Shown: positions 27,024 to 34,219 of the stretch, in pieces
How the letters are laid out: the number at the start of each line of letters is the position of its first letter
Position numbering within the stretch: position 1 is the first letter of the stretch
NCBI GenBank assembly: GCA_041725935.1
Contig: JBGRQD010000006.1
Location: forward strand, 62,001-126,000
From: Marivita sp041725935
GTDB taxonomy: Bacteria > Pseudomonadota > Alphaproteobacteria > Rhodobacterales > Rhodobacteraceae
DNA: 64,000 bases
Reading direction: 5' to 3'
Made by a program: the position numbers and the translations under genes
Notes under the pieces: model-generated
Database searches by the model: none
What the model saw: the letters and a program-made list of their open reading frames with translations, nothing else
What the model was told of the DNA's origin: nothing

Positions 27024-27446
27024 TCACTTCACCAGTGCGGCGTCGGTCTTGCTGCCCAGTTCGAGGAAGGCGAAGCAATCGGTGTTCTCTTCGTTTTGCG
27101 GTTTGCAGACCGGCATGTCGTGCAGAACGATCTCGGAAATATCCGAACAGGCGATTTCCGGGATAGCAAACAGCTTGAGCGTGGTGCGTTGCACCGGCAG
27201 GGGTGCCGCGTCGATGGACAGCAGGCGGTCGATAACGCCGTTACCATCGAGAATGGCAAGACTCATCTCGAAGCCCTCGAAACTCTTGCCGGTGTCGTTA
27301 CGAAACAGGAAATAGGCCTGACATCCGCTTGGATCACCCGGTTCGACCTTGTTCAGTTCGACCGACAAGGTGCCGGATTGCGCCCATGCACCCGATGTCA
27401 TCAGGCACAGCGCCACGGCCGAGAGCCAGGTTGGGGTTTTCTTCAC
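27024..27446 (-). CDS. Small exported protein heading the ExbB/ExbD operon
   Basis: The 140-residue product starts at a GTG (27444-27446) with an excellent AGGAGGT site. A signal peptide (cleavage near GAWAQ) precedes a mature domain of beta-strand character with four cysteines (PSGCQAYF, EIACSDIS, PVCKPQ, NTDCFAF), which probably form two disulfides. It resembles small Rhodobacteraceae exported proteins annotated only by their export signal. As the first gene, one base before exbB, it is likely a periplasmic partner of the ExbB/ExbD/TonB-like complex. Its function is unknown. Confidence 0.8.
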   Translation of the reverse strand: MKKTPTWLSAVALCLMTSGAWAQSGTLSVELNKVEPGDPSGCQAYFLFRNDTGKSFEGFEMSLAILDGNGVIDRLLSIDAAPLPVQRTTLKLFAIPEIACSDISEIVLHDMPVCKPQNEENTDCFAFLELGSKTDAALVK

Positions 27447-27821
27447 ATCGACCTCCTGAAATGTGGCCTGGTGTGGCCAGGCGTTCCAATCTTCTGGTTT
27501 AGTGTCAGCGCACTGACGTAAAACGTTGATTCAAAATTATTAAACATGATGGGCAAGAGCGGTGGCCGCTGCCCGCAAGATGTCTTCTGTCCTGCACAAA
27601 CAAACGCCGAGTCGGTGTTTCGGTCAAGCCCGCTCAGCCCGCCGGTACCCATTCAGCAAAGACCGATCAGAGCCTCACCGACCGCGACAGGTTTCAAAAA
27701 ATCTTTGTCCGGCAGTGCGTTTGTGCAAAGAATGCTTCTGTGCAGGGTGCCGTCGGGCGCATCTGTGCGGCACGATTTTAAAAGCCAACACGTTGTTATG
27801 AAAATTTTATTGGAGGTGAAT
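27447..27821. promoter_or_regulatory. Divergent intergenic region between ExbB operon and methyltransferase gene
   Basis: No gene is supported in this stretch. It contains several short symmetric elements: GTCAGCGCACTGAC (27504-27517), AAACGCCGAGTCGGTGTTT (27602-27620, nearly palindromic) and CCTGG-TGTGG-CCAGG in the leader of the minus-strand operon. They are possible operators, but none matches a motif I know. A strong ribosome site (GGAGGTGA) sits at 27812-27819 for the methyltransferase. Confidence 0.45.
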
Positions 27822-28949
27822 ATGCTTGATCAGGTCAAGGGGCCGCAAGACGCGCTTGCCGAGTTGCAGATGTTCCGCGATGCGCTCAAGACGGACGTCG
27901 CTGCGTTGACGAAAGAAATCGCGCTTCGAGACAAGATGAACCACCAAGCTGTGCAACCGCTCTGTGCCAGGATCGACATTGCCATCCGCGACTATTCCTC
28001 CGGTTTTCTAAGGCGGCTCCGCGCGATGCGTCGTGATCAAGAGGCCGAGGCCGAAGACCGCGATGCGGTTGTCGACATGCGCCGGGAATGGGGCATTGCT
28101 CATTCGAGAACCAGCCTTTTCCAGGTAGAGTTGAACCAGTGGTCGCTGATGAAAGCGCTTGTCGCCAGGCAGGTTGCATCGAGGAAAAAACGTGTGCCCT
28201 TATACGAGACCCGGCGGACGGCACTTGGCGCGGTGCAATCAGCGGCAAGCGATGACGTGTTCGACTTGGTGCATGCCATCCTCAATCCGGAAAAGCAGTC
28301 CGACGAGGCTTTCCAGAGCGGGTGTTTTCCCGATATCGCCCTGCGCAACAGTCGATTTCACGAGCATCTGCATGCGGCGTACCGCGTGTTGCTGGCGCAG
28401 GGCCGCACCCAACCGATGCGGTTTTTGGATGTCGGATGCGGCGGCGGGCTCAAGGTGCTGTCGGCGCTCCGGTACTTCAAGCGCTGTGACGGGCTGGACT
28501 ACCAACAAAGCTATATCGACACGGCGCGCAGCCTGCTCGAACGGGCCAAGGCCTGCGAATCGAATGCGTTTCAAGCTGATGCGCTGATGTTCGAAGGCTA
28601 TGACACTTACGATATCATCTATTTCTACAAGCCGATCCGGGATGATCAGAAGCTTGTCGAGATGGAACAAAGGGTCGCCGATCTGGCGCGACCGGGGACG
28701 GTTCTGATTGCGCCCTATGTCGGGTTCGAAGCGCGGTGTGCAGGCTTGGGCTGTGGGCAGGTTGCCGGGTCAGTCTTTTTGGCCAAGACATCTCAGAAAG
28801 AGGCCGATCGGTGGCGGCGCAGGGCCGAACGAACCGGTGTCGCTGTGGTGCATGCCGAAGATGAACGGGTCGCGACCATCTGGACTCCGCTGCTCGAGGC
28901 ATCGCGCTACGCGGGCTACGATATCGAACGGTTCAAGCCACTTGTCTGA
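27822..28949 (+). CDS. SAM-dependent methyltransferase with helical N-terminal domain
   Basis: The 375-residue product has an alpha-helical, charged N-terminal half (about 1-170, many Arg/Glu/Gln, possibly coiled coil). A class I methyltransferase domain follows with the SAM-binding motif FLDVGCGGGLKVLSA (near residue 205), the acidic strand end CDGLDY and the motif YDIIYFYKPI. The ATG at 27822 follows GGAGGTGA; an in-frame ATG at 27798 lacks a comparable site. The acceptor is unknown. It lies between the ExbB operon and the T6SS operon and on the T6SS strand, but a 151-base gap separates them, so a link to secretion is only possible. Confidence 0.8.
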   Translation: MLDQVKGPQDALAELQMFRDALKTDVAALTKEIALRDKMNHQAVQPLCARIDIAIRDYSSGFLRRLRAMRRDQEAEAEDRDAVVDMRREWGIAHSRTSLFQVELNQWSLMKALVARQVASRKKRVPLYETRRTALGAVQSAASDDVFDLVHAILNPEKQSDEAFQSGCFPDIALRNSRFHEHLHAAYRVLLAQGRTQPMRFLDVGCGGGLKVLSALRYFKRCDGLDYQQSYIDTARSLLERAKACESNAFQADALMFEGYDTYDIIYFYKPIRDDQKLVEMEQRVADLARPGTVLIAPYVGFEARCAGLGCGQVAGSVFLAKTSQKEADRWRRRAERTGVAVVHAEDERVATIWTPLLEASRYAGYDIERFKPLV

Positions 28950-29100
28950 GCCGTTGGGCGGCTTGGCGCGTGAAAAGAAATTTACCTTAGGTCACATTCT
29001 AGTGCTGGATTTTTCACAAAGACTTGATAACCTTTGGATAGTTTTGTTGCCCTAAGGCGGGCGTATTTGATCATTTTTATTGTTTCTGAAGGCTGCCAAC

Positions 29101-30135
29101 TTGTCGGACATCCTTAAATCACATGGCGAAACTGCGCCCAGTGGCGAGAATCTGGAGTATGATCCGGATTTCATCGCAATGGAGCTTGCAGGGCAACCTG
29201 AGGAAGAGCGACAGGCTGGATCAGAGATCGTCGAGGGCAGCGATCCCGACTACAAGGATCTCGCCAAGAAGGCGCGTGTTGTTCTTGAACGCAGCCATGA
29301 CATTCGCGCAGCGGTCTACCTTGCGGACAGTGAGTTGCGGCTCAAGGGCTTGATCGGCTTTGCAGAGATCACGGCCTATATTCGTGGGTGCCTTGAGGAG
29401 TATTGGGAGACGTGTCACCCGCAGCTCGACGCAGATGACGATAACGATCCGATGATGCGAATCAACGCGGTCAGCGGGCTTGCCGGGCGGACAACAATCC
29501 TGCGTGGGTTGCGCATAGCGGCACCTTTGACCAACAGTCGGGCTGTCGGACGGATTACATTGCGCGACATCGAAATCGCAAATGGCGAGGCGCAGCCGCA
29601 GGCAGATGAATCGCCGAAATCGACGAATGAGATCGATGCTGCCTTTACCGACACACCGACCGAAGATCTTGAAGGATATTTCCGTTCAGCGACTTCGGCT
29701 CTGGAGGATGTTCGCGCCATTGACGCGGTATTTTCGGAAAAAACACCGGGGTTCGGTCCGGCGCTGGACGATCTGCAGCGTATTCTGGCTCGGATCGTCA
29801 AAGCCCTGTCCGCGCATGTCGAAGCGGACGCACCCGAGGGCGCGGACGAAGCCGAAGGTGATGCCCCTGAGGGTGATCCGCGACCAGCTGCAAAAAGCGC
29901 TGGCGCGCCCGGAGAGATTGCGACTCGAGCCGACGTGATCGCAGCTTTGGATCGGATCATGGTCTATTATCAACGCCATGAGCCGTCGAGCCCGCTGCCG
30001 ATCATCCTGAAGCGCGCCAAACGATTGGTGGGCGCCAGCTTCATGACCATTATCAACGACTTGGCCCCATCTGGCGCAGAAAGCGTCAAGCTTGTCAGTG
30101 GGGGAGTGGAGGAAGACGAAGCGACCAGCGACTGA
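29101..30135 (+). CDS. tssA: T6SS protein TssA (ImpA family)
   Basis: The 344-residue product begins MSDILKSHGETAPSGENLEYDPDF, typical of the ImpA N-terminal domain, which covers about residues 5-125. TssA proteins cap the baseplate and guide sheath and tube polymerisation. The TTG start at 29101 is chosen because GAAGG sits eight bases upstream and the family begins just here; an in-frame TTG at 29080 is possible. An acidic Ala/Glu-rich linker (about 245-285) precedes the C-terminal helical domain. It is the first gene of the T6SS operon; the promoter should lie in 28950-29100. Confidence 0.9.
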   Translation: MSDILKSHGETAPSGENLEYDPDFIAMELAGQPEEERQAGSEIVEGSDPDYKDLAKKARVVLERSHDIRAAVYLADSELRLKGLIGFAEITAYIRGCLEEYWETCHPQLDADDDNDPMMRINAVSGLAGRTTILRGLRIAAPLTNSRAVGRITLRDIEIANGEAQPQADESPKSTNEIDAAFTDTPTEDLEGYFRSATSALEDVRAIDAVFSEKTPGFGPALDDLQRILARIVKALSAHVEADAPEGADEAEGDAPEGDPRPAAKSAGAPGEIATRADVIAALDRIMVYYQRHEPSSPLPIILKRAKRLVGASFMTIINDLAPSGAESVKLVSGGVEEDEATSD

Positions 30136-30223
30136 CTTAATCGACTGGCATGTGCCGTCGCAAATTGCATCGCGGCCGTGGAAGAAAAGAATTTGAAATT
30201 CGAACAACAGACGGGGAAATAAT

Positions 30224-30745
30224 ATGTCCAGTTCTCAGAAGTTCATTGCCAGAAACCGCGCCCCAAGGGTTCAGATCGAATACGACGTCGAACTCTATGG
30301 CTCGGAAAAGAAGGTCCAGCTCCCATTCGTGATGGGTGTGATGTCGGACCTGGCCGGCAAATCGGAAGTCCCGCAGCCGAATATCGCGGACCGGAAGTTT
30401 CTTGAAATCGATGTCGACAATTTCGACGACCGTATGAAGTCGATGAAACCGCGCGTGGCCTTCACGGTTCCAAACACGCTGACGGGCGAAGGCAATCTGT
30501 CGGTCGATGTCACCTTCGAAAGCATGGATGATTTCTCTCCGGGCGCGATCGCCAAGCAGGTCGAACCGCTGCGCAAGCTGCTCGAAGCCCGCAACGAGCT
30601 GTCCAACCTCATGACCTACATGGACGGCAAGCCCGGCGCGGAAGAACTGATTTCCAAGGCAATGAATGATCCGGCTCTCCTCAAGTCGCTGGCGGCTCAG
30701 GCCGCGCCGACGGACGGAGATGAAGCCGCCAAGGACGAGGGATAA
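30224..30745 (+). CDS. tssB: T6SS contractile sheath small subunit TssB (VipA)
   Basis: The 173-residue product has the TssB patterns SSQKFIARNRAPRVQIEYDVE and VMSDLAGKS with RKFLEIDVDNFDDRM. It pairs with TssC to form the contractile sheath in the cytoplasm. Its length is normal for the family and it ends three bases before tssC. The presence of tagJ in the same operon fits systems where TagJ binds the TssB N-terminal helix and brings ClpV to the sheath. The ATG is preceded by a purine-rich stretch (GGGGAAATA). Confidence 0.96.
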   Translation: MSSSQKFIARNRAPRVQIEYDVELYGSEKKVQLPFVMGVMSDLAGKSEVPQPNIADRKFLEIDVDNFDDRMKSMKPRVAFTVPNTLTGEGNLSVDVTFESMDDFSPGAIAKQVEPLRKLLEARNELSNLMTYMDGKPGAEELISKAMNDPALLKSLAAQAAPTDGDEAAKDEG

Positions 30746-30748
30746 GAG

Positions 30749-32242
30749 ATGGCTGAACAAGCAACAGAAGCACAAGTTGAAGGCGGCGCAACGGAAACCT
30801 CTGATTCCGACTTTGCAAGTCTGCTCCAGAAGGAATTCAAGCCGCGCACGGACACGGCGAAATCCGCGGTCGAATCCGCTGTCACGACGCTTGCGCAGCA
30901 GGCGCTCGAGAACGCGAACCTGATTTCTGAAGACGTTCTGCAATCGCTCGAGGCAATGGTCGCCGAGATCGACCGCAAGCTGTCCGAGCAGGTCAACCAG
31001 ATCATACACCATGACGAGTACCAGCAGCTCGAAAGCGCGTGGCGTGGCCTGCATTTCCTGGTGAACAACACCGAAACCGACGAGATGCTGAAGATCCGGG
31101 TGCTCAATATTTCCAAGAAGGATTTGCACAAAACTGTCCGCAAATTCAAAGGCACCGCCTGGGATCAATCGCCGATCTTCAAGAAGCTCTACGGTGAAGA
31201 ATTTGACCAGATCGGTGGAGAGCCATATGGCTGCCTGGTCGGCGACTACTACTTTGACCACACCCCCCCTGATGTCGAGCTTTTGGGCGAAATGGCAAAA
31301 ATCGGTGCTGCAGCGCATGCGCCGTTCCTTGCCGCTGCCGCACCGTCGCTGATGAACTTCGAAAGCTGGAGCGAGTTGGCCAATCCGCGCGACCTGACCA
31401 AGATTTTCCAGACGCCGGAATATGCCGGTTGGCGCAGCCTTCGCGAAAGCGAGGACAGCAAATATATCGGTCTTGCAATGCCAAAGTTCCTTGGCCGCCA
31501 GCCTTACGGGGCCAAATCCAACCCGGTCGAGGAATTCGCCTTTGAAGAAGACACCGGTAATGGAGATTCCGACAAGTTTGCATGGGTGAACGCCGCCTAT
31601 GGCATGGCGTTCAACATCAACCGGTCTTTCAAGGAATATGGCTGGTGTAGCCGTATCCGGGGTGTTGAATCGGGTGGCACGCTCGAAGGGTTGCCAACCC
31701 ACACCTTCCCGACGGATGACGGTGGTGTTGACATGAAATGTCCTACCGAGGTCACGATTGGCGACCGCCGCGAGGCCGAACTGGCCAAGGCGGGTTTGAT
31801 GCCGCTCTTGCACCGCAAGAACACCGACAACGCGTCCTTTATCGGCGCACAGTCCTTGCACAAGCCTGCGGTCTACGAAGACCCGGACGCGACGGCAAAC
31901 GCCAACCTGAGCGCCCGGCTTCCGTATCTGTTCGCCACATGCCGCTTTGCACATTACCTCAAGTGTATGGTGCGCGACAAAGTCGGATCGTTCAAAGAGC
32001 GCGCCGATATGGAGCGGTGGTTGAACAACTGGATTATCCAGTACGTGGATGGAAGCCCGGGGAGTTCCAGCGAGCGCACCAAGTCTGAAAAACCGTTGGC
32101 GGCAGCCGAGGTCAAGGTTCAGGCGGATCCCGAAAACCCGGGGTACTACAAGTCGCAATTTTTCCTCAGACCGCATTATCAGCTGGAAGGCCTGTCCGTA
32201 TCCCTGCGGCTGGTGTCCAAGCTGCCTTCTGAGAAGGCGTAA
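30749..32242 (+). CDS. tssC: T6SS contractile sheath large subunit TssC (VipB)
   Basis: The 497-residue product shows the characteristic TssC stretches HHDEYQQLESAWRGLHFLV, FDQIGGEPYGCLVGDYYFDH, PFLAAAAPSLMNFESW and FVWVNAAYGMAFN-like (KFAWVNAAYGMAFN), with the C-terminal PGYYKSQFFLRPHYQLEGL that forms the handshake and sheath core. It assembles with TssB into the sheath whose contraction fires the Hcp tube. Normal length; three bases after tssB. A GC-rich hairpin follows before hcp. Confidence 0.97.
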   Translation: MAEQATEAQVEGGATETSDSDFASLLQKEFKPRTDTAKSAVESAVTTLAQQALENANLISEDVLQSLEAMVAEIDRKLSEQVNQIIHHDEYQQLESAWRGLHFLVNNTETDEMLKIRVLNISKKDLHKTVRKFKGTAWDQSPIFKKLYGEEFDQIGGEPYGCLVGDYYFDHTPPDVELLGEMAKIGAAAHAPFLAAAAPSLMNFESWSELANPRDLTKIFQTPEYAGWRSLRESEDSKYIGLAMPKFLGRQPYGAKSNPVEEFAFEEDTGNGDSDKFAWVNAAYGMAFNINRSFKEYGWCSRIRGVESGGTLEGLPTHTFPTDDGGVDMKCPTEVTIGDRREAELAKAGLMPLLHRKNTDNASFIGAQSLHKPAVYEDPDATANANLSARLPYLFATCRFAHYLKCMVRDKVGSFKERADMERWLNNWIIQYVDGSPGSSSERTKSEKPLAAAEVKVQADPENPGYYKSQFFLRPHYQLEGLSVSLRLVSKLPSEKA

Positions 32243-32251
32243 ATCCATAAG

Positions 32252-32274
32252 CCGCGGCGGGTACACCGCCGCGG
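32252..32274 (+). promoter_or_regulatory. GC-rich hairpin between tssC and hcp
   Basis: CCGCGGCGG and CCGCCGCGG form a perfect nine-base stem with a GTACA loop, ten bases after the tssC stop. No T-run follows, so it is more likely an mRNA-stabilising, processing or attenuating element than a full terminator. Confidence 0.65.
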
Positions 32275-32331
32275 ACCATTCATCTGACCCAAGCGGCAAA
32301 AGCTGCGAAACATTAAGAAAGGAAGACCGTC

Positions 32332-32817
32332 ATGGCTGTTGACATGTTTCTCATTATCGAAGGTGAAATCGAAGGTGAATCAAAGGATTCTGCCCATCCG
32401 AATGCCATTGATGTGCTTGCCTGGTCCTGGGGGATGAGCAATTCCGGCACGTTCCACACGGGGGGCGGCGGCGGTGCCGGGAAGGCGAATTTCCAGGATA
32501 TCAGCGTCACCAAATGGGTCGACAACGCGTCGGCCGAATTGATGAAGTACTGTGCCAATGGCGACCATTTCGCCACTGCCAAGCTGATTGTGCGCAAGGC
32601 TGGCAAGACACCGCTTGAATACATTGTCATCGAAATGGAGAAGGTGATGATCACCTCGGTCTCGACCGGTGGATCGGGTGGGGAAGAGCAGTTGACCGAG
32701 AACGTCTCGCTCAATTTCGCGAAAGTGAAGTACTCCTATAAGAAACAGAAGGACGACGGCACCGGCGAGGCAGCCAAGGAATTCCCCTGGAACATCGAGG
32801 CAAACGCAGAAACCTGA
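32332..32817 (+). CDS. hcp: T6SS tube protein Hcp (TssD)
   Basis: The 161-residue product is Hcp, whose hexameric rings stack into the ejected inner tube. Family features include MAVDMFLIIEGEIEGES, IDVLAWSWGMSNSGT, the DISVTKWVDNASAELMKYCANG helix region and ENVSLNFAKVKYSYKKQ. A glycine-rich loop (HTGGGGGAGKANF) near residue 45 is typical. The ATG follows GAAAGGAAG. Hairpins both upstream (32252) and downstream (32834) set this highly expressed gene apart within the operon. No effector domain is fused to it. Confidence 0.96.
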   Translation: MAVDMFLIIEGEIEGESKDSAHPNAIDVLAWSWGMSNSGTFHTGGGGGAGKANFQDISVTKWVDNASAELMKYCANGDHFATAKLIVRKAGKTPLEYIVIEMEKVMITSVSTGGSGGEEQLTENVSLNFAKVKYSYKKQKDDGTGEAAKEFPWNIEANAET

Positions 32818-32833
32818 TCAGCTTGCTTCGAAC

Positions 32834-32858
32834 GTCGTCGCAGACTGTCTGCGGCGAC
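32834..32858 (+). promoter_or_regulatory. Hairpin just downstream of hcp
   Basis: GTCGTCGCA (32834-32842) pairs with TGCGGCGAC (32850-32858), with one G-U pair, around a seven-base loop, 16 bases after the hcp stop. No T-run follows. It may protect the hcp message or reduce read-through into tagJ. Confidence 0.6.
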
Positions 32859-32889
32859 ACCCCAATATTACACAAACTGGAGCTCGCCT

Positions 32890-33723
32890 GTGCAGAATAC
32901 CGCGACAGACCTACTCAAGGCCGGAGACCTGTCCGGCGCATTGGCGAGCTTGCAAGACAGCGTTCGGGCCAACCCCGACGACGCGAAACTCAGGATTTTC
33001 CTGTTCCAGTTGCTCTGCGTCATGGGCGACTGGAAACGCGCGGTGGCGCAGCTCAAACTGTCGGCGCAGCTTGATGCGGCGGCCTTGCCGATGGCCCAGA
33101 CCTACCGCGAGGCCATCATCTGCGAAGTGTTCCGCGAAAAGGTGTTTGCCGGTGACAAAGAGCCGCTGATCTTTGGCGAGCCGCAGGATTGGGTGGCGCT
33201 TCTGGCGCAGGGTCTCAAGGCGCTTGCGCAGGGCAATCCCGACCGCGCAGCCGATCTGCGCGCTCAGGCCTTTGACAAGGCGCCGACAACGTCGGGCAGT
33301 CTCGATGAACAGGATTTCGAGTGGATCGCCGATGCCGACATGCGGCTGGGTCCGGTTCTCGAAATCATCATCAATGGCAAGTATTTCTGGATGCCGTTCA
33401 ACGTGTTGGCCAGTCTGCGGCTCGACCCGCCGCAGGATCTGCGCGACACGGTCTGGACCGCCGCCAACCTCACCTTGAAAAACGGCGGCGAACTGGTCGG
33501 GCTGATCCCGACCCGCTATGCCGGGACCGCCGAGCGCGGCAATGACAGCATGAAACTGTCCCGCGTTACGGAATGGGAAGACCTTGGCAGCGACACATTT
33601 GCCGGTTTGGGGCAACGTCTGCTGGCGACGGACACGAGCGAGGTGTCGTTGATGGACACGCGCAATTTCCAGTTTGCCTTGGTGTCGGCCGATACCGAAG
33701 GCGAGGTCGGGGTAGATGGCTGA
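32890..33723 (+). CDS. tagJ: T6SS accessory protein TagJ (ImpE/SciE family)
   Basis: The 277-residue product matches the ImpE/TagJ family: an N-terminal TPR-like region (about 5-110; LLKAGDLSGALASLQDSVRANPDD, RIFLFQLLCVMGDWKRAVAQLKL) and a C-terminal domain with IADADMRLGPVLEIIINGKYFWMPF and TRYAGT. In studied systems TagJ binds TssB and helps ClpV engage the sheath. Translation begins at GTG (32890) with GGAG seven bases upstream. It overlaps tssE by eight bases. Confidence 0.93.
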   Translation: MQNTATDLLKAGDLSGALASLQDSVRANPDDAKLRIFLFQLLCVMGDWKRAVAQLKLSAQLDAAALPMAQTYREAIICEVFREKVFAGDKEPLIFGEPQDWVALLAQGLKALAQGNPDRAADLRAQAFDKAPTTSGSLDEQDFEWIADADMRLGPVLEIIINGKYFWMPFNVLASLRLDPPQDLRDTVWTAANLTLKNGGELVGLIPTRYAGTAERGNDSMKLSRVTEWEDLGSDTFAGLGQRLLATDTSEVSLMDTRNFQFALVSADTEGEVGVDG

Positions 33724-34213
33724 CCGAACACTGACAGAGCGGCTTCAGCCGTCCATCCTTGACCGCCTCACCGATGACAATCCCGAGAAGACGTCGGAAC
33801 ACGCGTCAGATCGCGTGATCGACATCCGCAGGCTCAGAGAAATCATCCAGCGCGATCTGGCCTGGCTGTTGAACACGGGCAATCTTGACTCCGTGCTGGA
33901 CGCAGAACGCTATCCCAACGTGGTGCGGTCAGTCGTGAATTACGGCGTTCCAGACTCGACCGGGGATTTTGCCAACAAGAAACGCGCCAATTCCGTGCGG
34001 GACGCGATCCGCAGGGCAGTTGAAGTCTTTGAGCCGCGTCTGATCGACGGCACATTGAATGTTGTCAGCCGCACCACGGACGAAAAGCGGGAATCCGTGA
34101 TCGTTTTCGACATCATCGCCGATATGTGGGCCGAACCGGTTCCGACCGAACTCTACCTGCGCAGTCAGTTCGACACCACGACCGGGCATGTCTCGCTCGA
34201 ATACGGTGGGTGA
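33716..34213 (+). CDS. tssE: T6SS baseplate protein TssE (gp25-like)
   Basis: The 165-residue product has the gp25/TssE core: LTERLQPSILDRLTDDNP, IQRDLAWLLNT, YPNVVRSVVNYGVPDSTG and the C-terminal FDIIADMWAEPVPTELYLRSQFD. TssE is a baseplate wedge component related to phage T4 gp25 and starts sheath polymerisation. Its start overlaps tagJ by eight bases, and tssF follows six bases after its stop, so expression is coupled. Confidence 0.95.
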   Translation: MADRTLTERLQPSILDRLTDDNPEKTSEHASDRVIDIRRLREIIQRDLAWLLNTGNLDSVLDAERYPNVVRSVVNYGVPDSTGDFANKKRANSVRDAIRRAVEVFEPRLIDGTLNVVSRTTDEKRESVIVFDIIADMWAEPVPTELYLRSQFDTTTGHVSLEYGG

Positions 34214-34219
34214 TCGGCT

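Noticed and set aside
29030..29060. Possible sigma-54 promoter (GG...GC elements) before tssA
   Set aside because: The spacing between GG and GC is one base too long and the flanking bases match poorly, so it was not called. The inverted CCTTAGG/CCTAAGG pair here is short and could be chance.
30137..32299. 720-codon minus-strand frame opposite tssB/tssC
   Set aside because: Shadow of the two sheath genes; no ribosome site or domain, and it runs across two well-supported genes.
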